From: Aegilops tauschii subsp. strangulata
Lineage: Eukaryota; Streptophyta; Magnoliopsida; Poales; Poaceae
Assembly: GCF_002575655.3 (NCBI RefSeq)
Contig: NC_053037.3
Location: forward strand, 207,375,743-207,439,742
Direction: 5' to 3'
DNA: 64,000 nucleotides
The stretch's first letter is position 1. Each line of letters opens with the position of its first letter. The position numbers and the translations under genes were made by a program. This document shows positions 23,051-34,043 of this stretch, in pieces. The notes under the pieces were generated by a model. That model was not told the DNA's origin, searched no databases, and was given only the letters and a program-made list of their open reading frames with translations.

Positions 23051-23062
23051 GGGGGGTAGGTT
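23047..23062 (+). other. Polypurine tract
   Basis: TTAAGGGGGGTAGGTT directly precedes the 3' LTR start TGTAACATCCC. It is the plus-strand priming site. Confidence 0.85.
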
Positions 23063-25807
23063 TGTAACATCCCAAACTTTCAATTTGGAATGTTATACAT
23101 AGATCATCATTTGCATATCATGTTTTGTTACATTTTGACAAATCCTCGATAAATCCTAAGCAACTCAAGGACCCTCGGAGAGAGTTGGGGATTTTCTCGA
23201 ATTTTCTTATTTGATTTGTTTTCAAACGAGGATTGGGATCTTAATTATTTTTCTCTCCGGAAAAATATTTCATTTTTATAAACGAGAGGAGAAAATATGA
23301 CTTCTCCAAAACAATTGAAATACTGGAGGAAAAATGTTAAAAATCATTATTTGGAATTTATTGGATTTTATTTGCAATTTTTATTGCATTTAAAAATATG
23401 CATGTTTTCAAAATATCTATTTTTTATTTTAAAAAATGTTCACCCTATTCTAGATTTTCTAACTAGACGGGGAAAATTTACTTCATATTTTTTTGATTTT
23501 TATTTATTTTTCTACGCTATTTTTCCCGCGGAACTTTAAAAAAAAATACGCGCCCGCGCCGACTGGGCCAAAGGCCCAGCCGACGGCCCACCCGCCGCGG
23601 CTTCCTCTTCCCGCACGGGAGACGCGCCGCCGGAGTCCGGCCTCGCCACGGGAGCCCGCCGCCGCCTCGGTTTGCCCCTACCCCAAGCCGCCCTCACCCC
23701 CCCTCTATATATACCCCTCCCCCACGTTTTCGCCGTCACCGTCGCCGGAGAAGCCCGCCGCCGCCGCCGCATCTAGCCCCGCCGCCGCCGCCACTTTTGC
23801 CTCGCCGCCCGCCGCCGGAGCCCGCCCCCTCGCTGCCGGAGCCGCCGCCCCGAGCCCCGCACCCCCGCCGCCCCTCGCGCCGAGCCCGCGCCCCGTCGGA
23901 GCCCCTCGCCGGAGCAAGCCCAACGAGGTACTGCCTGTTCGCGTTGACCGGTTTTTTTTTAAAAAAAACTTTTGTTTAAAAAAAAACCCTAGATCGGTTT
24001 TTTTTCGGTTTTCTTATTTCACGAGCGTTCACCGAACCGTTCGTTTTAACGAACGCGATCATCGGTTTTTCTCTGTTAACGAACGCCCGTTATTTAACCG
24101 TTCGTCCGTTTTTCTTTTTCGTCGGATTTTCTCGTTATTTTCTCAGATTCGATTTCTGATCGAAATTTCGAATCTGTTTAACTTTTCGCTCGTTTATCGG
24201 AATCAGGTGATTCAAGCGCCTAGAGTTTCGTCTCGAAATTCTGTTTCTGATTAATTTACTCAAACAAGTTTTTGCTACAGTAAAATTTGACCTAGATCCA
24301 GATTAGCAAACGAAGTTTCTTTCTTTCGCCGTTTGACTTTCGTTGCTTCTTTCGAGTTGATTCTTTTTGCAAACCAGAGTTCTTAAGTTGAACTTTCTGG
24401 TTGGATCTTTCTTTCGAGTTTTACCTGTGCATTAGATGAGTACTGATTGTATGCTTGTTTGTTTGCGATAGAGTACCCGGAGTGTGCCGCTTGTTACTTC
24501 GAATCGCTAGGTTTTGCGGATCATCAGCAAGGCAAGTAACACTTTGATCATACCCCGTTCATACCCAGTTTTATTGCATTAGATCTATTTCCTCAAACAC
24601 ATTGCATGATTAGGATCTAATTAAACTGTGGGTATTGGGAAGTAGTTGAGGTAGTACCTATTACCTGTTCCTTATCAAACCCTCGGGAGTTACTTCTACG
24701 TTGCTTTTATTATTGCCATGCTATGCTCGTAGACGTGGATTGGGTTTGAGGGATATTCATGACAGATGTGAGTGTTTAATAATGGTTCAACTTAAGGTGG
24801 CAACTAAAACTCACATCTGGGTGGATTGAGACACCTGGAGAACCCAGTGTTGTCTGTATGTATAAGGTCCGCCACCCAGGCTCAAAGGGATCATAAGATT
24901 ATTCATGCTAGAAACTTCCGTGTGCAGCCACAAGCTATTATGGGCTCTAGCATAGCTGAGTAGGTTACAGGATCTCTTGAAGAGGTGGACTAGCAGATGT
25001 AGGGGAAAGTAGGTGTACCGGTCCATCCAGAGTAGAGAGTGATTGTTTCTGAAAGACTGTGTCTCGGTCATCCGTTTCTCAAACATCATGCAGTGCGAGA
25101 ATCAAGCGGAGGCGATCGAGTCTTGTGGGGAAAAGTGCACAAACCTCTGCAGAGTGTACAAACTGATCATGATTAGCCGTGTCCCCGGTTATGGACAACT
25201 TGAGTATCTAGTACCTGGATTATCATTTGAATCTCATCATCGTGATACTTATAATTAATTTTGTTGGGTTAATGATGACACTTAATTGGGATTGAGTTGG
25301 AGGTACCTTCTCAATGTTTCAACCACCATGATAGTTAAATAAAATTTATTCCTTTGCAGTAGGATAAAATTGGCTTTTCGCAAAAACTGTAACCATAGAG
25401 CTTTCCACCAGCCATATATGCATGTAGTATAGCCATATCATTGTTCATCGCTCTCTATGTGTTGCTTTGCCAGCATATTCTATGTGCTGACCCGTTTCAG
25501 GCTGCAACGTTTCATGTTGCAGACTTTTCAGACGACGAGTAAGGTGCCTTAGGTCGTGGTCTTATACTCAGTGATGCCGCTGGAGTTGATGGACTCACTA
25601 TTCTTCCAAGTCTTCCGCTGTTATCGTTATTAGATGGCCTTAAGCCATGTTTATTATATTTATTCTCTTCGGAGATATTCGATGTAATAAGTGTGTGATT
25701 GCTACTCTGCTATAAATCCTCCATTTGTACTATGCGTGTCAGCATTACTGATCCAGGGATGACACTGGTGCACAGCAGCACAGGCCATTTGAGGTCTGGT
25801 CGCTACA
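23063..25807 (+). repeat. 3' LTR of the Tekay-type element
   Basis: It aligns with the 5' LTR along its length with scattered substitutions and small indels (2,745 against 2,740 bases). It ends GGTCGCTACA, followed by the target copy ATAAC at 25,808-25,812. Confidence 0.95.
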
Positions 25808-26209
25808 ATAACTTAGTAAAAAAAAGTAAAAGTAATAAATAAAATGAATCTCCTAAGTCGGTAGCCCATGAGGTTCCAATGGTTAGTTTTGGATTTTTTC
25901 AGGCAAGAAAGCAAAGAAGAAGGGAGGATTCTCTATTACCAACTTCCCCCATTGTCCTGTCCTCATTGGTCATTCATCTTTCCCGATCTAGTGCCATCGT
26001 TCTTCAAGGTGCCGGAGGGTTTGAAGCATACCTACTATCCCTCCCCTGAGCTTAGTTCAGAGTTGCCTCAGCGCGCTCGAGTAATAACTGGGAAAATCAA
26101 GGCTGGACAGGTCTTCGAGCCAACTTCAGGAAGAAATGCAAGTGAATGAGAATGCTCTTGAGGGCGCAGGAGTCTTTTTCTGTCTTTCTTATTTGAAATC
26201 CAAATCGAA

Positions 26210-26272
26210 ATGCCTCAACTTGATAAATTGACTTATTTCTCACAATTCTTCTAGTTATGTCTTCTCCACTTT
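26210..26272 (+). pseudogene. atp8: 5' fragment of mitochondrial atp8 (orfB) with early stop
   Basis: The frame begins MPQLDKLTYFSQFF, the conserved start of plant mitochondrial ATP synthase subunit 8. The next codon is TAG where the family has Trp, followed by LCLL in the same frame. After about 20 codons similarity ends abruptly. It is a short broken copy, probably a recombination scrap already present in the mitochondrial donor, with the Trp codon changed by G-to-A. Confidence 0.8.
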
Positions 26273-26530
26273 GTTGGAAGATGAGTACACATCGGGTAAT
26301 CCGCCCACGAGAGCCCAATCACAAGAGGCTCATACAGAAAGCAATCAGCCCATAGCCCAATATCGAGACCACAGCCTATTATTCAAACCACAAAGGATCC
26401 GTCTTTCATCGTCCAATCTTCTCGATCGAACATATTGACATCAATACTCCTTTCCATGGCCATTCACGGCCCGCGAAGATCAACCACTCGTGCCCGAGAT
26501 CACTATCCAATCAAAAACCAGACTTCCAAG

Positions 26531-26898
26531 ATCCATCTCACTCAGACCCTTTTGAATGTAGCGGATAACAACGGAGTGGGGCTATCGAATTGATATGTAT
26601 TCGAATCTTAGGAGCTGGTAATCACTGATATGCTCATATTGGTGACGTTATTGTTGCTGTAATCAAAGAAGCAGTGCCCAAAATGCCTCTAGAAAGATCA
26701 GACAGAAGTAAGACGAGCTGTAATTGTACGTACATGTAAAGAACTCAAACGTGACAACGGTATGATAATACGATATGATGACGGTTGTCATTGATCAAGA
26801 AGGAAATCCAAAAGAAACTCGAGTTTTTGGTGCGATCGCTCGGGAATTGAGACTTATGCATTTCACTAAAAGAGTCTCATGAGCTCCTGAGGTATTAA
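26531..26898 (+). pseudogene. rpl14: Plastid-type ribosomal protein L14 remnant
   Basis: Three-frame reading recovers most of plastid L14: LTQTLLNVADNNG at the start, [20 protein letters not shown] by nucleotide likeness, then CKELKRDN and [30 protein letters not shown], and APEVL at the end. Several small indels and stops break the frame. L14 binds 23S rRNA in plastid ribosomes. The rps8 remnant follows in plastid order. The residues ELKRDNGM and DQEGNPK are nearer the general land-plant form than the grass plastid form I recall (EFKCEDGI, DQKGNPK). Confidence 0.8.
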
Positions 26899-26914
26899 AA
26901 ATACTAGTAGTAGA

Positions 26915-27155
26915 GACTATGATATAGTAGGGTATCAGAATATAGATCAATTAGTAGATTGTGTCTGACGCATATACATGAAAAAAAGAATAATTAGATA
27001 ATAATAAGAATAAGAATTCGAATCTTAATAAAAGGAAGGGTTCGAATAGCATCTACTAATATTACCGAAAACTTTGTGAAAATACTTCTACGAGAAGGTT
27101 TTATTGAAAACATTCGAAAACCATAGGGAAAGTAACAAATCTTTCTTGGCACGTG
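26915..27155 (+). pseudogene. rps8: Plastid-type ribosomal protein S8 5' remnant
   Basis: After a worn start, the reading [20 protein letters not shown] and then IENIRK is plain at about 27,030-27,125. This is the N-terminal third of plastid S8. It is followed by a stop and a few more similar bases before ccmFC upstream sequence begins. It lies directly downstream of rpl14 as in plastid genomes, so both came as one plastid segment. Confidence 0.8.
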
Positions 27156-27289
27156 CCCCTGCTCCTGGTCTTCGAACTAGTCATTAATGGTCGGCAACAT
27201 AGGTACCCTTTTTCGGTATGCATTGCGAACACTTTCATTTTTAGCGTCTCATCTTCTCTGGAGAAGCTCAAATCGAACGGATAGAGCAG

Positions 27290-28044
27290 ATGGTCCAACT
27301 ACAAAACTTCTTCTTTTTCATTACTTCCATGGTCGTGCCCCGTGGCATGGCAGCACCCGTACTATTGAAATGGTTCGTCAGTAGAGATGTTCCCACTGGT
27401 GCCTCTTCTTCCAGTGGTACTATAATTCCTATTCCTATCCCTTTATTCCCTTTTTTGGTCTATCTACATTTAAGGAAATTCATACGCTCCATGGACAGAG
27501 CAAAAAGTGGAGTGTTGGTCAAAGCAAGCCGCCCTATTCTATTACCAGACAAAATGGAGAGAAGCTCATCCGCTAGAAATGCTTTATTTTGTTTCGTTCC
27601 CGTTCTTCATTTCCTTATTATCGAATCCATGGGGGACTTGTCATATTTAGAATCTTTCTGCGGTCTGCTCTGTTTACAATTCTTTCGTACTCTCTTCTCT
27701 TTACCACGCGATAGGTCAGCGAAGCGTGAGCGGGTGCTCCGAAGTAAAGGCCAAACACTTCGGCCTAAGGGGAATGAGCAACAAAATGACAAGATGAGGT
27801 GCCGCGGGCACCCCCATATAGAAAGAAGGGTCGAAGGTTTTGGGCCTGTAGCTTTCCCCGCCCCCCCCTCGTCGAGTGGTGCTTGTTTGGGGGGTGTGCC
27901 ACCAGAAAGCGGGCTTGAAGCTCTCGCCTTACCAACGAGCCGACTGCTGATGGCTGTTGGTCACGACTACTACAAAAAAGTGAAGATGAATCTTTCTATT
28001 TCACATGGAGGAGTGTGCATCTTTATGTTGGGTGTTCTTCTGTC
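27290..28044 (+). pseudogene. ccmFC: Cytochrome c maturation protein ccmFC, exon 1
   Basis: The open exon begins MVQLQNFFFFITSMVVPRGM and ends SHGGVCIFMLGVLLS, where the conserved group II intron starts GTGCGACCCG. Hydrophobic segments near residues 7-30, 45-60 and 95-115, and the long hydrophilic stretch (KRERVLRSKGQTLRPKGNEQ), match plant ccmFC, a heme-lyase subunit of the inner mitochondrial membrane. The second exon, with the remaining core, is absent, so the gene is partial. Codons at positions edited in plant mitochondria read as genomic Ser, Pro and Arg (TSMVVPRG, where the edited family form has Phe or Leu and Cys). That indicates DNA-level transfer. No stop interrupts the exon. Confidence 0.9.
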
Positions 28045-29003
28045 GTGCGACCCGATGGCTTATGTGCGACCTGTGGCCCACGCCTCCTATTCTATTTGTT
28101 CAGGGCGGGCGGCGTGAACTCTGATTCGATCCGGGTATTCAATCCCGCCGCTGAGATGCTCAGTTGACTCCTTAACCTTGATAGGAAGATGGCTTATTCC
28201 AAAATTCATGCATAAGGGTAAGGAACTTTGGATGAATTAATGCGAATGGGTGTAAGCCTCGCTGCTCGGAAACACCCAGTGCTGACCACACTGAGAGACA
28301 CGAAAGGGCAGGTAATGCCAGTTGGCGAAGTGGCGTTAAGCATCCCTAGCGGTACGCAAAGAGAGGTCGTGATGATATCATCTACGTCCGTACCGCTCCT
28401 CGTGGAGTAGATCCCGCATCCAACCAACCCTTTTTTGACCAGGGAACGGGAGAATTCCCACTACCGCTGGCAGGCCAGCCGGGCCGTGAGCGCGGTGGGA
28501 ACGGGCTTCCCAAAAAGCGAGCCCCGGCCCGGGTCAGCATAGAATGGGGGGACGGCCCTAATGTTGTGTTGGCCGGGTTGCGGGCGGATAAAAGCGGACG
28601 TGGGGACTCGGGTCGGGGCACAGCGTAACTAAGAGAGCCATTCCATTTAGGGCGAGACAGAATGGGCGGGCACAAGTGGTCCGGTGTCCGAGCCGATTGG
28701 TCAGACGACGACTACTGCACATATTATATTAGCCGCCTATCCCGGAATGGACTGGGATGGAATAGAAAGAACGCGAAGCAGCAAGCAAGGGATGAGCGCT
28801 TTGTTGCGCCTGCGCATACGTTTTCTTGCTGGGTCGGTTTGTTTTTGGGGGGTGGGGCAATAAGCTTGCTTCTTCACAAGCTTATCCCCGCCCCCTTTCC
28901 TGTCCGTCCCGACCGGCAGCAGTTGGGTCTCCCCATCTCTCCTCAACTTCCCCGGTCTTTGGCCCGAGCTGTATGAGGCAGAAACTCGTCCCACGTACGG
29001 AGA
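28045..29003 (+). other. ccmFC group II intron, cut off at domain V
   Basis: The intron begins GTGCGACCCG and runs about 960 bases. A domain V-like hairpin (GAGCTGTATGAGG ... CCACGTACGG) occupies about 28,966-29,000. The expected domain VI, 3' splice site and exon 2 are missing because retrotransposon LTR sequence begins here. The open frame at 28,228-28,410 lies wholly inside the intron. Confidence 0.8.
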
Positions 29004-30019
29004 ACCCGGGCCGACATGACTAGTCGTAAACCCAAGGTGGCACTAACTTATAGGGTCAGGCATACATGACCCAGCAATGCACGTGTCGGTCATCAAGGTA
29101 TGAACCCAAGTCGTAGCAAGCTACAAGGACTTAAAGGAACAACGCGTGACATTTCCCCGAAGGGACAGACACAGGAGCAAAGAAGGACACATGCCGATCA
29201 TCCCATGTGTTCCGGAGAAGTTGCAAGCTACCATGGCTCAGTGGAAGCACTAGGAGACATTTCCCCATAAGAGAGGCTACCAAGAAAAAACAACTAGATT
29301 GTCGGATCCCACACATACCAAGCATTTCAAAGTCATACACACAATATGCTCGATATGTGCAAATACAACATGGCATCACAATGAAACTCTACAACTCAAA
29401 GTATTTATTCAGAAGGCTCCGAAGTGTCATACATAGTAACAATTAGAATCATGGGTCACATGACCCAACATACAGAGCATACAAGCAACGGAAGCACAAC
29501 ATGTCTGAGTGCAGACAACTACAAATGAAAAAGGCTGAGAAGCTTGACTATCTAGAAGACCCTCCCAAGGGTACAAGATCGTAGCTGAGGTGACAAGCTA
29601 AACGTCGAAGTCCATGCGTTACTACTAGTGAAACTGAAGTCTGCTCTGCAAAACATAAATTAAGCAAACGTGAGTACAAATGTACCCAGCAAGACTTAAA
29701 TCAGAACTAGCTACACATGCATCAGTATCAACAAAGGGGTGGTGGAGTTTAACTGTAGCAAGTCAGCTTTAACTCAGTGGCTATCCTGTACTACGACTGC
29801 TGGTAACTCTTTTGAGGTGGCGCACAAGAGGCCACATATTCACCATATCAATACACCACTATGGATCCGCTCCCGTGTCCCTACGAGAAGGCCATACATA
29901 GCACTCATGGTTATCTTGCGCATTTTAGAGTATCCACTTCCACTTGTCTATGAACAACGTAAGCGTTCCAAGTGGTCCATACCCGCGGGCGCGGCTATTC
30001 GAATAGTTTGATAACCCTG

Positions 30020-30024
30020 CAGGG
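30020..30024. repeat. Target site duplication CAGGG, left copy
   Basis: CAGGG precedes TGATGCGGC and recurs at 37,864-37,868 after GACGTATCA. The uninterrupted related LTR at 42,475-42,495 shows the joined site, which confirms the insertion. Confidence 0.95.
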
Positions 30025-31561
30025 TGATGCGGCTTGAAGGTACGTCGGTATTTCCCCAAGGAGGAAGGGATGATGCAGCACAACGGCAGTAGGTATTTCC
30101 CTCAGTTATGAGATCAAGGTTATCGAACCAGTAGGAGAACCAAGCAAGGCTACGTAAACAACACCTGCACGCAAATAACAAATACTCACAACCCGGCGTG
30201 TAAAAGGGGTTGTCAATCCCTTTCGGGTAGCGGCGCCAGAAATTGGCAAACGGACGTGAATAAATTGTAGTATATTGACAGATCGAACGCCAAATAAAAT
30301 AAATTAGGAATAAATTGCAGCAAGGTATTTTTGTATTTTTAGTTTAATATATCTGAAAATAAAAGCAAAGGAAAAAAGATTGCAAAGGCAAATAATATAA
30401 GAAAGAGACCCGAGGGCCATAGGTTTCACTAGTGGCTTCTCTCGAGAAAAATAGCAAACGGTAGGTAATTACTTTTGGGCAATGATCATTATATAGGCAT
30501 CACGTCCAAGATTAGTAGACCGACTCCTGCCTGCATCTACTACTATTACTCTGCACATCGACCGCTATCCAGCATGAATCTACTGCATTAAGTTCATGGA
30601 GAAACGGAGTAATGCAATAAGAACGATGACCATGATGTAGACAAGATCTATTTATGTAGAAATAAACCCCATCATTTTATCCTTAGTAGCAACGATACAT
30701 AAGTGTCGGTTCCCCTTCTGTCACTGGGATCAAGCACCATAACATCGAACCCACTACAAAGCACCTCTTCCCATTGCAAGATAAATAGATCAAGTTGGCC
30801 AAACAAAACCCAAATATCAGAGAAGAAATATGATGCTATAAGCAATCATGCATATAAGAGATCAAATAAACTCAAATAACTTTCATGGATAAAAAGATAA
30901 ATCTGCTCATAAACTCAAAGTTCATCCGATCCCAACAAAAACACCGCAAAAAGAGTTACATCATATGGATCTCCAAGAGACCACTGTATTGATAATCAAA
31001 AGAGAGAGAGGAAGCCATCTAGCTACTAATTACGGACCCGAAGGTCTACAAAGAACTACTCACGAATCATCGGAGAGGCACCAATGGAAGTGGTGAACCC
31101 CTCTGTGATGGTGTCTAGATTGGATCTGGTGGTTCTGGACTCTACGGCGGCTGGAATTGATTTTCCTCGACTCCCTAGGGTTTCTGGAATATTGGGGTAT
31201 TTATAGAGTAAAGAGGCGGTCCAGGGGGCACCCGAGGTGGGCACAACCCACCAGGGCGCGCCTGGGCCTCCTGGCGTGCCCTGGTGGGTTGTGCTCCCCT
31301 CGGAGCACCCCCAGGAGCTTCTTCGGCCCATTGGTTGTCTTCTGGTCCAAAAATATCTCCAAAAAGTTTCACTGCGTTTGGACTCCGTTTGGTATTGATT
31401 TCCCGCGATGTAAAAAATATGCCAAAAACAACAACTGGCACTTGGCACTATGTCAATAGGTTAGTACCAAAAAATGATATAAAATGATTATAAAATATCC
31501 AAGATTGATAATATAACAGCATGGAACAATCAAAAACTATAGATACGTTGGAGACATATCA
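30025..31561 (-). repeat. 3' LTR of the Sabrina-like element
   Basis: TGATGCGGCTT ... GAGACATATCA on the plus strand. It contains a TATA box (31,198-31,205, minus sense TATAAATA) and, just upstream in the minus sense, a GC-rich palindromic module. At 30,231-30,244 it carries CGGCGCCAGAAATT, identical to the sequence at the element's primer site. Confidence 0.92.
31198..31300 (-). promoter_or_regulatory. LTR core promoter: TATA box plus GC-rich palindromic module
   Basis: In minus sense, the module with GGGCGCGCC-type repeats and complementary ACCCACCAGGG / CCCTGGTGGGT arms (31,222-31,300) lies directly upstream of TATAAATA (31,198-31,205). The same layout is in the 5' LTR (TATA at 37,490-37,497, module at 37,514-37,592). 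Confidence 0.6.
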
Positions 31562-34043
31562 GCATGCCCAAGCTTAATTCCTGCTCGTCCTCGAGTAGGT
31601 AAATGATAAAAACAGAATTTTTGATGTGGAATGCTGCCTAACATGTTATCTCATATTCTTTTCTTTATATCATGGAAATTTGTGCTTTTATATTGTTCAA
31701 AGCAATAGTCTAGCTTTGACATGATAACTTAAATACTCAAGCATATCAACAAGCAACCAAGTCTTTAAAAATATCAACACTAAAATAAGTTATCCCTAGC
31801 CCATCATGCGCAATCATTGATCCATCCATGAAACACACTCGCATATTAGCTACACCCAATGCTCAATTACAATCATAGTGCCTCCTAGTTGGTGCTTTTA
31901 TAAGAGAAGATGGAGATTCAAATTAAACAAAAATTGCATAAAGTAAAAGAAAGGCCCTTCGCGGAGGGAAGTAGGGATTTGTAGAGGTGCCAGAGCTCAA
32001 AGAGAAAATTGAGAGATAAAAACATTTTGGGAGGTGTGCCTTTCCCACCAACGAAAACGACTTAGAGTTCCCAACAACTTCGATGCTAAATATATCATAG
32101 GCGGTTCCCAAACAGAAATTAAAGTTTATTCCTTTTTTCACCATACTTTCACTTTCCATGGCTAACCGTATCCACAGGTGCCTTCCATACCAACACTTTA
32201 CAAAGAAATTATTATTTGACAATATAAAGTAAATTCATTTTACATTTCGGGACTGGGCATCCCTAATACCTTTGCCTTACTCTCATGCAATGACAAGTGA
32301 ATAAACACTCATCGTGACAATAACATATCTAGCATGGAAAATATTAGCCACCCCTCACCGCCTCGCGAGCGGTACGAGCACACAAAAGAGAATTTTATTT
32401 TGAAAATTAGAGATGGCACATACAAATTGGCTTAGAACGGCAAAAGAATACCGCATATAGGTAGATATAGTGGACTCATGTGGCAAAACTGGTTTAAAGG
32501 TTTTTGGATGCACAAGTAGTGATCATACTTAGTGCAAAATGACGGCTAGCAAAAGATAGAGAAGCGACCAACCAAGAAATGAATAATCTCATAAGCGAGC
32601 ATTAAGCATAATTAACACCAAATAATGCACCACAAGTTTGATATAATTTCATTGCATGACTATTGACTTTCGTGCTTGCATAGGGAATCACAAACCTTAA
32701 CACCAATATTCTTACTAAAGCATAATTACTCATCAAGATGACTCACATATCACATCATCATATCTCAAAACTATTACTAAGAATCAAGTTTATTTTGTCC
32801 AATGATCTTAATGAATTTTTTTATTATATCCTTCTTGTATATCTATCACTTCGGAACTAATTTTCATGTGTTGCTTTTGAAAAGCTCAAACAAATATAAG
32901 TGAAGATCATGAGCATAATATTTTTTCTCTCAAACTAATTTAAGTGAAGCAAGAGAGAATTTCTTGAAAATTTTACTAACTCTCAAATAAATCTAAGTGA
33001 AGCAAAAGAGCATTTCTTCAAAAATACTAAAGCACACCGTGCTCAAAAAAGATATAAGTGAAGCACTAGAGCAAGTCCATAGCTCATAAAAATTTAAGTG
33101 AAGCATAGAGAGAAATTCTAACAAGTCACGGCATAATTTTGGCTCTCTCAAATAGGTGTGTCCAGAAAGAAATCAAGACTAAAAACACAAAACAAAACAA
33201 GCAAAGACTCATATCATACATGACGCTCCAAGCAAAACACATAGTATGTGACGAATAAAAATATGGCTTCGAGTAAAGTATCGATGGTCGTTAGAAGAAA
33301 GTGGGGATGCTCGGGGCATCCCCAAGCTTAGTTGTTTCCTCTCTTTGGATAATAGCTTGGGATTCCGGGGCATCCCCAAGCTTAGGCTCTTCTTACTCCT
33401 CATTCCTTCATCCATCGTAAGATAACCCAAAACTTGAAAACTTCAATCACACAAAACTCCAACAAAACCTTCATGAGATCCGTTAGTATAAGAAAGCAAA
33501 TCACTACTATAAGTACTGTATGAAACCAGTACATATTTTATCTTGCATTATATCTACTGTATTCCAAGTTTTCTATGGGAAAAACTCATCAAAGAAAACC
33601 ATAGAATCATCAAAACAAGCACACAACGCAAAGAAAACAGAATCTGTCAAAAAACAGAATAGTCTGTAGTAATCTGAATATTTAGAATACTTCTATAACT
33701 CCAAAAATTCTGAAAAAATTAGGAGCACGTGAGAAATTTGTATACTAATATTATTAAAAAATAATTGGTATTTTATCACGCTCTAGTTAAAAAAAAAGAA
33801 TTGTTTTCCTGAGCGCAAAAATTTCTGTTTTTCAGCAAGATCAAACAACTATCACTCAAGAAGATCCTAATGGATTTACTTGTCAAAAACACTAATTAAA
33901 ACACAAAAACACAATAATAACAGTACCATAATTGTGCAAACACTCAAGAACAGAAATCAAAGGCAAAAATAAATTTTATTCATTGGGTTGCCTCCCAACA
34001 AGCGCTATTGTTTCACGCCCCTAGCTAGGCATAAATCAAGGAT
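31562..34043 (-). other. Long 3' untranslated region of the Sabrina-like element
   Basis: About 2.5 kb lie between protease stop and 3' LTR, with no coding traces. In the minus sense it ends in AGCTTGGGCATGC before the LTR, a worn polypurine tract. It contains degenerate tandem units (32,890-33,115), two copies of GGGGCATCCCCAAGCTTAG (33,313 and 33,368) and, at 31,930-32,560, a stretch shared in opposite orientation with the Athila element at 53,040-53,450. Confidence 0.75.
32890..33115 (-). repeat. Degenerate tandem repeat with AAGTGAAGCA core
   Basis: Four to five spaced copies of a unit of about 50-60 bases share ATAAGTGAAGCA followed by AGAG-type sequence and a CTCAAA-rich linker. The plus-strand phase is given. 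Confidence 0.7.

Larger units (their letters stand above)
14874..25807 (+). mobile_element. Ty3/gypsy chromovirus, Tekay type, structurally complete
   Basis: This 10.9-kb element has LTRs 14,874-17,613 and 23,063-25,807 (TGTAAC ... GCTACA), a 5-bp target duplication, a tRNA-iMet-type primer site, a polypurine tract, and the order extra ORF, gag, protease, RT, RNase H, integrase, chromodomain. The integrase C-terminus carries a chromodomain-like tail (KILEYVIRVTHSKVIKFCKV, QWSHHTEDEATWERE), which marks the Tekay/Del clade. Two stop codons in the single gag-pol frame make it non-autonomous today. The LTRs differ by scattered substitutions and small indels but align end to end, so insertion was fairly recent on the scale of this genome. 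It splits the NUMT. Confidence 0.95.
25808..29003. other. NUMT, right part
   Basis: Organellar sequence resumes after the ATAAC copy. It contains the 5' end of atp8, plastid-type rpl14 and rps8 remnants, and ccmFC exon 1 with its intron. It stops near 29,000 where family X LTR sequence begins. The stretch 25,813-26,209 includes a 93-codon plus frame (from 25,868) that I do not recognise. Confidence 0.85.

Noticed and set aside
28228..28410. 60-codon ORF after ccmFC exon 1
   Set aside because: It lies wholly inside the ccmFC group II intron and has no maturase motifs.
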